The translations under genes were made by a program, and so were the position numbers. Below the pieces are notes generated by a model. It was not told where the DNA came from and did not search any database. It saw only the letters and a list, made by a program, of their open reading frames with translations. From NCBI GenBank assembly GCA_027028245.1, contig JALVJO010000196.1, positions 1 through 48,395 of the forward strand: DNA of 48,395 nucleotides. Direction: 5' to 3'. Positions 40,400 through 48,395 of this stretch are shown in pieces (position 1 is the first letter of the stretch; the number at the start of each line of letters is the position of its first letter). The DNA is from Deltaproteobacteria bacterium. GTDB taxonomy: Bacteria; Desulfobacterota; Dissulfuribacteria; Dissulfuribacterales; QOAL01.

Positions 40400-41083
40400 T
40401 CAGGCCCTCTTTTTGGGTATATTTGACAGGTCTTCCTTGATAACGAAAAGTACCTTGAAGTCTTTTTTCAGGCTGTCCACAAGCTTGTCAAGTTCTTCAT
40501 CCGGCATATCCTTCAGCCGGATATAGACCTCTCTCCTGCCCACGGGCATGTGTTCGTGCGAGGTCAGCACACTCACTATTCGGCCGCCCTGTTCGCGTAT
40601 TGCGTTAAGGAGCTTGTTGAGCGAGCCGGGGCGATCTTCCATATCAAAGGCCAACTGGATGGGACTCCTGTATGCCCCTGTTATGCTGACCATGACCTTG
40701 AAGACGTCCGTCTCTGTAATGATACCTATGACATGATTGTCGTCATCCACTATGGGCATGCCGGAGATGCGGTTTTCCAGCATAATGACCGCGGCCTTCT
40801 CCACGGAATCATTTTCCCGCAGGGTTATGGGATCAGGTGTCATGATGTCCTTTATCTTTATCTCCGAAAGGAGATAATAGAGCTCATGTACATCCAGGGA
40901 AGTTGCCTTGGAAGGTGCAGCCTCTTTTATATCCCGATCACTGATGATACCGATAAGGCGTCCGTCCCTGACCACGGGAATACGCCTGATGTTATTCTCT
41001 TTCATTATCTGGGTGGCCTTCATGATCGAGGTATTCTCATCTACCACTATTGGCTCATTAGCCATCCACTCCTTGACAAGCAT
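40400..41083 (-). CDS. CBS-domain plus ACT-domain protein (AcuB-like)
   Basis: This 227-residue cytoplasmic regulator has two CBS domains (residues about 1-60: MLVKEWMANEPIVVDENTSI and RRIPVVRDGRLIGIISDRDI; about 75-135: IMTPDPITLRENDSVEKAAV and MPIVDDDNHVIGIITETDVF). They are followed by an ACT-like domain (LAFDMEDRPGSLNKLLNAIR ... GRIVSVLTSHE). The CBS pair normally binds adenine nucleotides and the ACT domain an amino acid. The arrangement matches AcuB-type proteins. The target is unknown. It converges with the TIGR01777 gene. Confidence 0.88.
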   Translation of the reverse strand: MLVKEWMANEPIVVDENTSIMKATQIMKENNIRRIPVVRDGRLIGIISDRDIKEAAPSKATSLDVHELYYLLSEIKIKDIMTPDPITLRENDSVEKAAVIMLENRISGMPIVDDDNHVIGIITETDVFKVMVSITGAYRSPIQLAFDMEDRPGSLNKLLNAIREQGGRIVSVLTSHEHMPVGRREVYIRLKDMPDEELDKLVDSLKKDFKVLFVIKEDLSNIPKKRA

Positions 41084-41354
41084 TGAATGCCTCCTATTCT
41101 AAACTTCAGGGTCTGGGTAGGATTTGCCGTTAAATCTCCTGCCTTTTACCCTTATTTCTTGCTGCATATAAAGGAAAGGTATTAAGATTTGCATTGTGTA
41201 ATAAGATGAGAACCTACTGTCAAGTTAAAGAGCAACTTATTATCCCGGCCTTGTTAAATGCGGCTGAAATTTTTAAAAAATGAAAGGTAATTCACATGCA
41301 TTTAAAACCGCAATCAGGAGTTATCTATATCAAATTTAAGATAAACTCAAGCCT
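41084..41354. other. Divergent spacer between CBS-ACT and panE genes
   Basis: This AT-rich intergenic stretch must hold both divergent promoters. I cannot pick out a pair of boxes with confidence. The ribosome-binding site of the rightward gene is poor. Confidence 0.35.
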
Positions 41355-42308
41355 ATGCCAAGCTTTGCTTTGATAGGGCCTGGTGCCCTGGGCATCCTTT
41401 TTGCCGTAAAGCTTTTCAGGGCGGGTCACAATATTTTTCTCCTGGACTACAAGGATGAAAGGGCAGCACATCTAAACTCCTCCGGGCTAAGGGTCCTGGA
41501 GAAGGATGGACAGTTGTCCGCAAGACCCAGGGTTACTGTTCTTCCTGAAACAATTCAGCCTCCTCCTGAATTCGTGCTGGTCCTGGTAAAGGCATATCAG
41601 ACCGAATCTATACTCCCGGCTCTCGGAAAGCTGATTTCGGATAAAACCCTTGTTGCCAGCCTTCAAAACGGCATTGGTGCAGGAGAAATCCTGGAAAAGG
41701 TGGTGCCGGCCCAAAACCTGTGCCTTGGAACCACAACACATGGTGCCAATCTTGTTTCAGAAAACACGGTCAGGCATGCCGGCAGCGGCCCCACTGTGAT
41801 AGGGCCTTATAGTGCAGGAGACATCCCGGACAAGATCCATGAGCTTTCAAGGGCTTTCAATGAAGCCTCCCTGGAAACCACGGTCACCAGGGACATCTAT
41901 CCTGAACTGTGGAAAAAACTCCTGGTAAATATCGGTATAAATCCCCTGACGGCCCTGACCGGGCTTAGAAATGGTCAGATCCTGGATCATCCCGAAATCC
42001 TGCAGATTCAGGAAATGGCTGTACGAGAGGCCTTTGAGATCCTAAGGCTTGCCGGAATCGATCTTCACATGGACCTTGATACCTGCCTCGAAACCGTAAG
42101 AACAGTATGCAAAAAGACGTCAAAAAATCGTTCATCCATGCTTCAAGACCGGATGAACAGGAGGCAGACCGAGATAGAATTTATAACCGGGGCCATCCTG
42201 AAAATTGCAGGAAGGCTGGGCATGCAGGCACCGGTTAATGAAGTCCTGACAAATCTTGTCATGTTTAATTCTGCAGAAAGGTGGGACCAGTTCCTGCCCC
42301 TGGTCTAA
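41355..42308 (+). CDS. panE: 2-dehydropantoate 2-reductase (ketopantoate reductase)
   Basis: This 317-residue NADPH-dependent enzyme of the pantothenate pathway has the N-terminal dinucleotide fold (FALIGPGALGILFAVKLFRA), then VLVKAYQTES, LQNGIGAGEIL and GTTTHGAN. The C-terminal helical domain carries the catalytic Lys in ELWKKLLVNIGINPLTAL and the motif SSMLQDRMNRRQTEIEFITG. Paralogues of PanE with other substrates exist, so the specific substrate is moderately certain. It stands alone upstream of rho, whose own promoter follows. Confidence 0.9.
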   Translation: MPSFALIGPGALGILFAVKLFRAGHNIFLLDYKDERAAHLNSSGLRVLEKDGQLSARPRVTVLPETIQPPPEFVLVLVKAYQTESILPALGKLISDKTLVASLQNGIGAGEILEKVVPAQNLCLGTTTHGANLVSENTVRHAGSGPTVIGPYSAGDIPDKIHELSRAFNEASLETTVTRDIYPELWKKLLVNIGINPLTALTGLRNGQILDHPEILQIQEMAVREAFEILRLAGIDLHMDLDTCLETVRTVCKKTSKNRSSMLQDRMNRRQTEIEFITGAILKIAGRLGMQAPVNEVLTNLVMFNSAERWDQFLPLV

Positions 42309-42354
42309 ATATCCTGAGGGTCCTGCTGGCTGGCGTTTATCCAAGAAAAAGGTG

Positions 42355-42383
42355 TTGACGTCACCATATTAAATGGCTATATA
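42355..42383 (+). promoter_or_regulatory. Sigma-70-type promoter of rho
   Basis: TTGACG (42355-42360) and TATATA (42378-42383) are separated by exactly 17 bases. The predicted start near 42,390 would give a 5' leader of about 220 bases before the rho ATG. Confidence 0.65.
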
Positions 42384-42609
42384 GGTTTCTGTCAGTCACA
42401 AAAAGTCTGAAACGGCTTACCAATCCAGACGGCAAATAACTTCCACATAAAAATCAAAACGTGGACAAGATTTTTCATCAGGCCCTGCCTTTTCCATGCG
42501 AAAAATAGCAAGGCCTCGCATAATTTCATTATTTAGGACGAAAAGAGACGTTTTCTGTTTTTAGATCCCCGTAAAATTAAAAAATTATCAGGGCGTTGAG
42601 GTGTCTTGA
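42384..42609 (+). other. Long rho leader
   Basis: This untranslated leader is C- and A-rich in its first half and holds a small hairpin ATGCGA/TCGCAT (42496-42501 with 42516-42521). Rho is autoregulated by early termination in its leader in other bacteria; the length here would suit that. No specific site can be named from sequence. Confidence 0.4.
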
Positions 42610-43980
42610 ATGGCCAGGCGTATTAAAACCAGTAAAAAGGAAACATCTGAGGATAAATCCTCTCCAAAACTTTCAGGAAATTCAAATTCCCGCAAAAAAA
42701 ACCAGCAGGGCAACGGCAGCCCTCCGCAGACGCTGTTTCTCGACGACCTCAAGAAAAAGAGCGTGAGCGACCTCTTCAAGGTTGCCCATGAACTGGGCAT
42801 TGATGTTACCCACATTCGGAAGAAACAGGATGTAATCTTCAGCATACTTAAGGCCCAGGCCGAACAGAAAGGCACTGTTTACGGAAACGGCGTACTGGAA
42901 ATACTCCAGGACGGCTTTGGCTTTCTCAGAAGTCCTGACTACAATTACCTGCCTGGCCCGGACGATATATACGTGTCGCCCTCACAGATAAGAAGATTCA
43001 ACCTTACCACAGGGGATACCATTTCAGGACAGATCCGCCCACCCAAGGAAGGGGAACGCTATTTTGCACTCCTTAAGGTGGAAACCCTGAACTTTGACCC
43101 CCCGGACAAGGCATTTGAAAGGGTCCACTTTGACAACCTGACCCCGCTTTATCCTGAAGAACAGCTCAAGCTCGAGACCACGGCAGACAATCTCGGCGGC
43201 AGGATAATGGACCTTATGACTCCCATAGGAAAGGGACAGAGAGGCCTGATAGTGGCACCACCCAGGACAGGCAAGACCATGCTGCTCCAATCCATAGCCA
43301 ACTCCATCTCCTACAACCATCCAGAGGTATTTCTTATTGTACTTCTCATAGACGAAAGGCCTGAAGAAGTCACGGACATGCAGCGCTCTGTTGAGGCCGA
43401 GGTCATAAGCTCCACCTTTGACGAGCCGGCCCAGAGGCATGTTCAGGTTTCCGAAATGGTAATAGAAAAGGCAAAACGCCTCGTGGAGCATAAAAAAGAC
43501 GTGGTCATCCTCCTGGACAGCATCACCAGGCTTGCCAGGGCCTATAATACAGTGGTGCCGCCCAGTGGAAAGATACTTTCAGGAGGTGTGGACTCAAATG
43601 CCCTGCACAGGCCCAAAAGATTTTTCGGCGCAGCAAGAAACATAGAAGAAGGCGGAAGCCTTACAATTATAGCTACTGCCCTCATTGACACCGGCAGCAG
43701 GATGGATGAGGTCATATTCGAAGAATTCAAGGGTACAGGCAACATGGAGATCCATCTCGACAGAAAGCTTACGGAAAAACGGATATTCCCATCGGTTGAC
43801 ATAAACCGCTCTGGGACACGTAAGGAAGAGCTGCTGCTGCCTCCCGAAGTCCTCAACAGGGTATGGATACTCAGAAAACTTCTTTCCCCCTTAAATCCCA
43901 TAGACAGCATGGAATTCCTCCTGGACAAGATGAAGGATACAGAGAACAACCAGGAATTCCTGGCATCCATGAACCGCTGA
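42610..43980 (+). CDS. rho: Transcription termination factor Rho
   Basis: This 456-residue hexameric RNA-dependent ATPase has a charged N-terminal extension of about 40 residues (Ser/Lys/Asn-rich, not in E. coli Rho). The Rho_N and cold-shock-like RNA-binding domains follow ([31 protein letters not shown]). The motor has Walker A APPRTGKT (216-223), [30 protein letters not shown] and the R-loop region. All are intact. It is probably transcribed alone from the promoter at 42,355. Confidence 0.97.
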   Translation: MARRIKTSKKETSEDKSSPKLSGNSNSRKKNQQGNGSPPQTLFLDDLKKKSVSDLFKVAHELGIDVTHIRKKQDVIFSILKAQAEQKGTVYGNGVLEILQDGFGFLRSPDYNYLPGPDDIYVSPSQIRRFNLTTGDTISGQIRPPKEGERYFALLKVETLNFDPPDKAFERVHFDNLTPLYPEEQLKLETTADNLGGRIMDLMTPIGKGQRGLIVAPPRTGKTMLLQSIANSISYNHPEVFLIVLLIDERPEEVTDMQRSVEAEVISSTFDEPAQRHVQVSEMVIEKAKRLVEHKKDVVILLDSITRLARAYNTVVPPSGKILSGGVDSNALHRPKRFFGAARNIEEGGSLTIIATALIDTGSRMDEVIFEEFKGTGNMEIHLDRKLTEKRIFPSVDINRSGTRKEELLLPPEVLNRVWILRKLLSPLNPIDSMEFLLDKMKDTENNQEFLASMNR

Positions 43981-44003
43981 CAGATGCCACCTGTATTAGC
44001 CGC

Positions 44004-44032
44004 TTGACTTTATGTCCGTAACCTTTTTATAA
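44004..44032 (+). promoter_or_regulatory. Sigma-70-type promoter of rpmE
   Basis: TTGACT (44004-44009), a spacer of exactly 17 bases, and TTATAA (44027-44032) lie about 115 bases upstream of rpmE, soon after the rho stop. The leader between holds a GC-rich imperfect hairpin near 44,070. Confidence 0.65.
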
Positions 44033-44146
44033 ATAGACGCCCATGTCAGATGCATGGGAAGATATCTTGAAGGCAAGGCCTTCCCCTGAGCCGGGAAGAT
44101 GCTTAAGAATAACTTTGCAAAATTTTGAAATGGAGACTTCGCAATT

Positions 44147-44362
44147 ATGAAACAGGGAATACATCCGGAATACCACTTGGCAAAGGTAAAATGTGCATGC
44201 GGAAATGAATTTCAGGTGGGTTCCACCCTTGAAAACATCAAGGTTGAAATCTGCTCACAATGTCATCCGTTTTTTACAGGTAAGCAGAAGCTTGTGGACA
44301 CAGCGGGCAGGGTTGAAAAATTCATGAGAAAATACGGCAATACCCTGGAAAAGGACAAGTAA
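44147..44362 (+). CDS. rpmE: 50S ribosomal protein L31 (zinc-binding type)
   Basis: This 71-residue protein has the L31 pattern [20 protein letters not shown] ... [20 protein letters not shown] and [11 protein letters not shown]. Four cysteines (CxC and CxxC) show the zinc-containing form, as opposed to the Cys-less YkgM form. The ATG at 44147 has GGAGA upstream. It lies between rho and prfA, a common order. Confidence 0.97.
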   Translation: MKQGIHPEYHLAKVKCACGNEFQVGSTLENIKVEICSQCHPFFTGKQKLVDTAGRVEKFMRKYGNTLEKDK

Positions 44363-44585
44363 ACTCAAGTCACTTCCCATTGGGAAGGTTGTAACCCTGC
44401 TTTTTCTGAAATAATTCCACACGCACAAAAATAGGGGCCTGTCAAACTGAATGTTTTTCCAGTTGCAGGCCTTGGGATTTCCGCTGCAGTTAAGACCTGC
44501 AGAAGGTTTTCCCTGCAATAAAGAAATAATCTTAGAACTGTCAGTTTTTTTGACCTCACCCTAACTGGATTCAGGTGATACCCAG

Positions 44586-45656
44586 ATGTTTCAAAGGCTT
44601 GAAGGCATACAAAGACGCTTTTACGAGCTGGAAAAAGAACTCAGCACTCCGGATATAATCAAAGACCAGAAGCGCTTCAGAAAGGCAGCCAAGGAGCATG
44701 CCGATCTCGGCGAGATTGTAAAGGTCTACGAAAGGTACCTGCAAGTTGAAAAACAGCTGGAAGAAAACAAGCAGATGCTAAGCGACCCTGACCCTGAAAT
44801 AAGGGACCTTGCCAAGGCGGAAAACGAAGAACTTGCCAAGGAGGCAGAAGAACTCAAGGAAAAACTCAAGATTTTACTCCTTCCCAAGGACCCCAATGAT
44901 GAAAAGAACATACTCCTTGAGATAAGGGCAGGGACAGGGGGTGAAGAAGCAGCGCTGTTTGTTGCAGACCTCTTTCGCATGTACAGCAGGTACGCGGAGA
45001 AAAAGGGCTGGAAGGTTGAGGTCTTGTCCTCTCATGAAACCGGCATGGGCGGCTTCAAGGAAATCATAGCCCTTATCACTGGAGATAAGGTCTACAGCAG
45101 ACTTAAATTTGAAAGCGGCACCCACAGAGTTCAAAGGGTGCCTGAAACCGAGACCCAGGGCAGGATACATACCTCAGCTGTCACTGTGGCGGTACTGCCC
45201 GAGGCTGACGAGGTAGACGTGGACATAAACCCGTCAGATCTTAGAATCGATGTGTACAGGGCATCCGGGGCAGGCGGCCAGCACGTGAATAAGACCGAAT
45301 CAGCTGTCAGGATCACGCATATCCCCACTGGGCTGGTCGTGCAGTGCCAGGATGAAAGAAGCCAGCACAAAAACAAGGCCAAGGCAATGAAGGTCCTAGC
45401 AGCAAGGCTCCTTGAACTAAAGGAAAGGGAGCAGCAGGCACAGCAGTCTGAAGAACGCCGCACCATGGTGGGTACCGGAGACAGGAGCGAGAGAATACGT
45501 ACTTACAATTTTCCCCAGGGCAGGATAACCGACCACAGGATAGGACTTACCATTTACCGGCTGGAGGATGTGCTGCAGGGCGAACTTGACGAAATCATCG
45601 AGCCCCTTGGAACCCATTTCCAGGCAAAGGCCCTGGCATCGGAAAAGACCACCTGA
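44586..45656 (+). CDS. prfA: Peptide chain release factor 1
   Basis: This 356-residue class 1 release factor recognises UAA and UAG. The GGQ loop is at 230-232 ([15 protein letters not shown]), and [20 protein letters not shown] and [20 protein letters not shown] are diagnostic of the family. RF1 is chosen over RF2 because of its adjacency to prmC, its length and the absence of a programmed frameshift. The 223-base gap after rpmE holds only an imperfect hairpin near 44,433-44,475. Confidence 0.96.
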   Translation: MFQRLEGIQRRFYELEKELSTPDIIKDQKRFRKAAKEHADLGEIVKVYERYLQVEKQLEENKQMLSDPDPEIRDLAKAENEELAKEAEELKEKLKILLLPKDPNDEKNILLEIRAGTGGEEAALFVADLFRMYSRYAEKKGWKVEVLSSHETGMGGFKEIIALITGDKVYSRLKFESGTHRVQRVPETETQGRIHTSAVTVAVLPEADEVDVDINPSDLRIDVYRASGAGGQHVNKTESAVRITHIPTGLVVQCQDERSQHKNKAKAMKVLAARLLELKEREQQAQQSEERRTMVGTGDRSERIRTYNFPQGRITDHRIGLTIYRLEDVLQGELDEIIEPLGTHFQAKALASEKTT

Positions 45657-45672
45657 AAAGGCAAGGATATCT

Positions 45673-46530
45673 GTGAATATCGCTCAGGCCCTGAAACTGG
45701 CCGAGGATAGCCTCAGAAAAAATTCCATAGAATCCCCTTGCCTTGACGTCCAGGTACTCCTGGCCCACTGCCTTGAAAGGCCCAAACACCATCTTTTTTC
45801 CCACCCGGAATACATGCTTTCAGACGAGGAAAGGCGCCGGTTTTTCCAGCTTATCGAGCGCAGAGGAAGGAAGGAACCTGTTGCCTACATTACCGGCCAA
45901 AAGGAATTTTGGTCCAGGACATTTACATGTTCGAAACACACCCTGATCCCGAGACCGGAAACAGAGCTGGTAGTTGAAACAGCCATGGAGTTTTTTGACG
46001 CAAAACCAAGCCCCCCGGAATACATCCTGGATCTTGGAACGGGCACAGGCTGCATCGGCATAACACTTGCCGCCCATTGGATGGGAGCAGCTGTTTTACT
46101 TACCGATATAGATTTCAATGCCCTCATGGTTGCCCGGCAAAACCTGGAAAGGCTCTTGCCTGATGCCGCCCGTATACACATCGTCTGTTCAGATTGGTTC
46201 GACGGATTATCCGAGGCATGTAAATTTGATATTGTAACGGCGAACCCTCCCTATATAAGCCGCCAAGAGGCATCCCTTCTTTCAGAAGATGTGATCGGTT
46301 TTGAACCGGAGCGGGCACTTTTCAGTGATGGTGAGGGCATGTCAGAGATAAAAAAGATCTTTTCCCAGGCCTCCAGGTATCTTCGGCCAGGAGGACTTGT
46401 AATTTCAGAGATAGGCTGGATGCAGGGAGAAGATGTATCAAGATTCATTAAGAACCTTGATATCTACAAAGAGGTCTTTATTGCCAGGGACCTTTCCGGA
46501 AACGACAGGGTGGTTGCAGCGTCCATATAA
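45673..46530 (+). CDS. prmC: Release-factor glutamine methyltransferase
   Basis: This 285-residue SAM-dependent enzyme methylates the Gln of the GGQ motif in RF1 and RF2. The SAM loop is ILDLGTGTGCIGITLAAHW and the catalytic NPPY is at 191-194 (VTANPPYIS). RKEPVAYITGQKEFWSRTF and LIPRPETELVVE are the family's N-terminal domain/linker signature. The GTG at 45673 is used (AAGGAT about seven bases upstream), giving a 16-base gap to prfA. A longer frame opening inside prfA is rejected. Confidence 0.95.
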   Translation: MNIAQALKLAEDSLRKNSIESPCLDVQVLLAHCLERPKHHLFSHPEYMLSDEERRRFFQLIERRGRKEPVAYITGQKEFWSRTFTCSKHTLIPRPETELVVETAMEFFDAKPSPPEYILDLGTGTGCIGITLAAHWMGAAVLLTDIDFNALMVARQNLERLLPDAARIHIVCSDWFDGLSEACKFDIVTANPPYISRQEASLLSEDVIGFEPERALFSDGEGMSEIKKIFSQASRYLRPGGLVISEIGWMQGEDVSRFIKNLDIYKEVFIARDLSGNDRVVAASI

Positions 46531-46550
46531 GAATAATTTTCCCTGAAATC

Positions 46551-46574
46551 CCTTGAAATCCAAGGACATTTTTT
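46551..46574 (+). terminator. Weak intrinsic terminator after prmC
   Basis: A short stem CCTTG/CAAGG (46551-46555 with 46561-46565) with a five-base loop is followed three bases later by six T. The stem is only five pairs, so efficiency is doubtful. Confidence 0.35.
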
Positions 46575-46692
46575 AAACCTGATCCAGTCTGGCATGGCAA
46601 GAAATTCCCACGGGCCTGTCTGCGCCGAGACGGCTGGTAGGAATCTTAATTATTATTCCAATAAAATCAATATATTAAAAACTGAACCATTG

Positions 46693-46707
46693 TGGCACCA
46701 GCCTTGC
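46693..46707 (+). promoter_or_regulatory. Sigma-54 promoter of the motAB operon
   Basis: TGGCAC (46693-46698), five bases, and TTGC (46704-46707) followed by TT give a near-consensus TGGCAC-N5-TTGCW element, with GG and GC at the invariant -24 and -12 positions. Transcription would start near 46,719, about 40 bases before motA. Sigma-54 control of flagellar motor genes is frequent in this lineage. No enhancer site can be named. Confidence 0.75.
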
Positions 46708-46757
46708 TTTAACTATGTTCATCAAAAAATTCTACCCTGTAAAGGCAGGTCCTCATC

Positions 46758-47582
46758 ATGAACATAAAATCCCTTTCAGCAGCCCTTGGCCTGATAATCT
46801 TTCTTGGATACGGATTCTTAAACGGCCTTGAACTGGGACAGCTGCTAAACCTCCAGTCACTCATAATAGTCTTTGGCGGAATAGGTCTTGTGCTGTGGCT
46901 CGGCTTTCCCCAGGAAGAAATTTCCTGCACGCTGAAGTCTGTTTCAAGGGCGTTTAGAAGGAAGCAGCATGAGGCGGGCAACTGCACCCTTATGAGGGAC
47001 GTATTGAGACTTGCCAGGGCCTATCGAATGCACGGCCCCATGGCACTTGAAAAGGCGGTTAAGAATGTCAGCAACGATTTCCTGCGCTTTGGAGCAATGC
47101 TGGTTGCTGAGGGCTACGGACGAATGGATCTCTATGCCGCCCTGGAACGCGAGCACAGAATAAAAAGTTCAAAAGACATGGCCCAGATAAGGATACTCAG
47201 AACCCTGGCCAGGCTGTCCCCTGCCCTGGGAATGGCAGGCACAGTGATAAGCCTCATGAAGGTGATGCAGGAACTGGGTGACATGGATTCCATAGGCGGA
47301 TCACTGGGACTTGCCCTGAGTTCTACTCTTTACGGTATAATGCTTGCCAACCTGCTGTTTCTGCCAGTCATGCTCAAGCTGGAACGCATGGCAGAAGAAA
47401 AATCTGCCAGCAGAATCATGCTGACCGAGGCTATCATGGCCCTGCAGCAGGGCGAACACCCGCTCAGGATCGCAGAAAGACTGAATTCCTTTGATATCTA
47501 CTGCCGGATAAGGGCCGGAGAAAAGACCATGAAATCACAGTCTGAAAAAGGCCCATCCGTCCCCCAGGTCCAGACAGGTTGA
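46758..47582 (+). CDS. motA: Flagellar stator protein MotA (MotA/TolQ/ExbB family)
   Basis: This 274-residue ion-channel subunit has four transmembrane segments (about 5-23, 31-50, 150-172, 182-208). The large cytoplasmic loop between TM2 and TM3 and the LARLSPALGMAGTVISLMKV / LGLALSSTLYGIMLANLLFL pair are typical of MotA. It should form the pentameric ring around the MotB dimer and drive flagellar rotation. The ion (H+ or Na+) cannot be decided. It is followed by a MotB gene after 15 bases. Confidence 0.85.
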   Translation: MNIKSLSAALGLIIFLGYGFLNGLELGQLLNLQSLIIVFGGIGLVLWLGFPQEEISCTLKSVSRAFRRKQHEAGNCTLMRDVLRLARAYRMHGPMALEKAVKNVSNDFLRFGAMLVAEGYGRMDLYAALEREHRIKSSKDMAQIRILRTLARLSPALGMAGTVISLMKVMQELGDMDSIGGSLGLALSSTLYGIMLANLLFLPVMLKLERMAEEKSASRIMLTEAIMALQQGEHPLRIAERLNSFDIYCRIRAGEKTMKSQSEKGPSVPQVQTG

Positions 47583-47597
47583 CAGAGGAATCACGCC

Positions 47598-48251
47598 GTG
47601 AAATCCCCTGATGAAATGCTGTCATTAAGGCTGGAAAATTCCTTTCAAAAGGATAAATACCTGCAAAATGACGACGATTCATGGGTGCTGAGCCTCAGCG
47701 ATCTTATGTCTCTGCTTCTCATCTTTTTTCTGGTTTGGACTACCCTTAAGATCTCAGAGCTGAAAAAACAAGAGGCCGTCCCTGCCGGAGGGCCCCTTAG
47801 TCAGATGTCCTTTTCACCAAACCCGGAGGCTCTGGAAGGCCTCAAGGACACGCTTTTGGAATTTTCCCCTTCAAATACGGCAGACGGCAGCATAGTCATA
47901 GTGCTTGAAGAAGATATCAGCTTTGATCCCGGATCGGCCAGACTTTCAGAAGAAGGCAAACTGGTATTGGAGAGAATAGCCAAGAAGCTCAAAACAGGTA
48001 CCCATTACCGCATCAGGGTCCTGGGCCACACAGACAGTCAGCCTGTATCTTCTGCCGGCACGTGGACAAGTAACTTTGACCTTTCCATACACAGGGCCGC
48101 ATCTGCGGCAAGCAGGCTTATTGCCTGCGGCATACCTCCTGGCCGCATAATGTGCCAAGGCTTTGGAGATCTGTATCCTGCCCGGGACAAAGACAAAATA
48201 AAGGACAAAAGATTCAACAGGAGGGTTGAGCTGGTCATAGAGCCTTCCTGA
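47598..48251 (+). CDS. motB: Flagellar stator protein MotB (OmpA-like C-terminus)
   Basis: The 217-residue protein has one N-terminal transmembrane helix with the ion-carrying aspartate D35 in SLSDLMSLLLIFFLVW. A linker and a C-terminal OmpA/MotB peptidoglycan-binding domain follow (LGHTDSQPV, NFDLSIHRAASAASRLI, GFGDLYPARD, NRRVELVIEPS). It is shorter than E. coli MotB (308), mainly in the linker. The start is GTG with AGAGGAA about eight bases upstream. The last 17 bases overlap the convergent aminotransferase gene. Confidence 0.87.
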   Translation: MKSPDEMLSLRLENSFQKDKYLQNDDDSWVLSLSDLMSLLLIFFLVWTTLKISELKKQEAVPAGGPLSQMSFSPNPEALEGLKDTLLEFSPSNTADGSIVIVLEEDISFDPGSARLSEEGKLVLERIAKKLKTGTHYRIRVLGHTDSQPVSSAGTWTSNFDLSIHRAASAASRLIACGIPPGRIMCQGFGDLYPARDKDKIKDKRFNRRVELVIEPS

Positions 48252-48395
48252 TGGCTGAACCCAGGGCCTTAATGAGCCTGGCATTGTCATCATGCAGCCT
48301 GGGGCTGATTCTTATGTGCTGTCCTTGAAGACCGGAAAAATTCGCGCAGTCTCTTACCAGCATGCCCTTTCTTTTAAGACAGGAAACAATGGTTT
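48235..48395 (-). CDS. C-terminus of a PLP-dependent aminotransferase (CobD/HisC-like), partial
   Basis: The minus-strand frame is open from the window edge to a TGA at 48235-48237, giving 52 residues. LKRKGMLVRDCANFSGLQGQ followed by HIRISPRLHDDNARLIKALG fits the C-terminal end of class I/II aminotransferases of the threonine-phosphate decarboxylase (CobD) and histidinol-phosphate aminotransferase group, where RDCSNFxGL and a terminal 'N-x-R/L-L-x-x-AL' helix are typical. The 5' portion, including the PLP lysine, is outside the window. CobD versus HisC cannot be settled. It overlaps motB tail to tail. Confidence 0.7.
   Translation of the reverse strand, partial: TIVSCLKRKGMLVRDCANFSGLQGQHIRISPRLHDDNARLIKALGSAIRKAL

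Noticed and set aside
45568-45672. Longer prmC start inside prfA
   Set aside because: It would overlap prfA by 89 bases; the GTG at 45673 has a suitable ribosome-binding site and family homology begins there.

Overview
The window looks like a chromosomal segment of a Gram-negative, flagellated bacterium of the deltaproteobacterial lineage (Desulfobacterota). This rests on gene content and protein style: kdsB (KDO, hence LPS), IHF, Rho, ATP-type/K124 phosphofructokinase, a PrsT-like TPR lipoprotein, a full chemotaxis operon and a flagellar stator pair. The exact genus cannot be read from the sequence.

Region 1 (about 1-11,200) is an accessory island full of debris. It opens with a transposase tail, then a type I restriction locus: HsdR (1673-4897) and a YgjP-like metallopeptidase, preceded by the C-terminal half of a Schlafen/AlbA-type ATP-binding regulator. 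Two copies of a small cassette (384-816 intact, 1468-1708 internally deleted) sit at the gene junctions. Each is bounded by inverted AAAAGTGAAAAGTGAA-type repeats. The intact copy encodes a four-helix-bundle (S23/IVS-type) protein, and both copies end in an ATG that reads in frame into the next gene. HsdR and the truncated regulator therefore both start with cassette-encoded residues. Downstream lie a PGN_0703-like nuclease, an IS end, a broken phage portal gene between 71-bp direct repeats, DUF1016 and Fic fragments, a DUF6880/pRiA4b ORF-3 gene pair, and a Phd/PIN toxin-antitoxin module with a palindromic operator.

Region 2 (about 11,200-17,600) has a leftward OmpR-type regulator/histidine kinase pair. 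Below it are three genes (small Pro-rich lipoprotein, secreted Pro-rich protein, YbiR-like permease) behind a PmrA/QseB-like CTTAAT-N5-CTTAAT box. A palindromic multi-stem element, an entericidin-like mini-lipoprotein, tRNA-Arg(ACG) and a rhomboid protease follow.

Region 3 (17,600-27,600) is one leftward chemotaxis operon: cheY-cheB-cheR-cheA-cheW-DnaJ-like-MCP-PhnD-like binding protein. It is tightly packed and has a sigma-28-like promoter. The MCP (dCache_3, HAMP, MC signalling, CZB) overlaps the PhnD-like gene by four bases with no ABC transporter nearby, which suggests binding-protein-mediated sensing.

Region 4 (27,600-48,395) is ordinary housekeeping: ileS (behind a structured leader with an intrinsic terminator), a CDP-alcohol phosphotransferase, rsmI, kdsB, murI, pfk, a TPR lipoprotein, rlmN, ihfA, a TIGR01777 epimerase, a CBS-ACT protein, panE, rho, rpmE, prfA, prmC, and a motA/motB pair with a near-consensus sigma-54 promoter. 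A 228-bp MITE-like element lies upstream of ihfA. The window ends inside a PLP-dependent aminotransferase (CobD/HisC type) on the minus strand.
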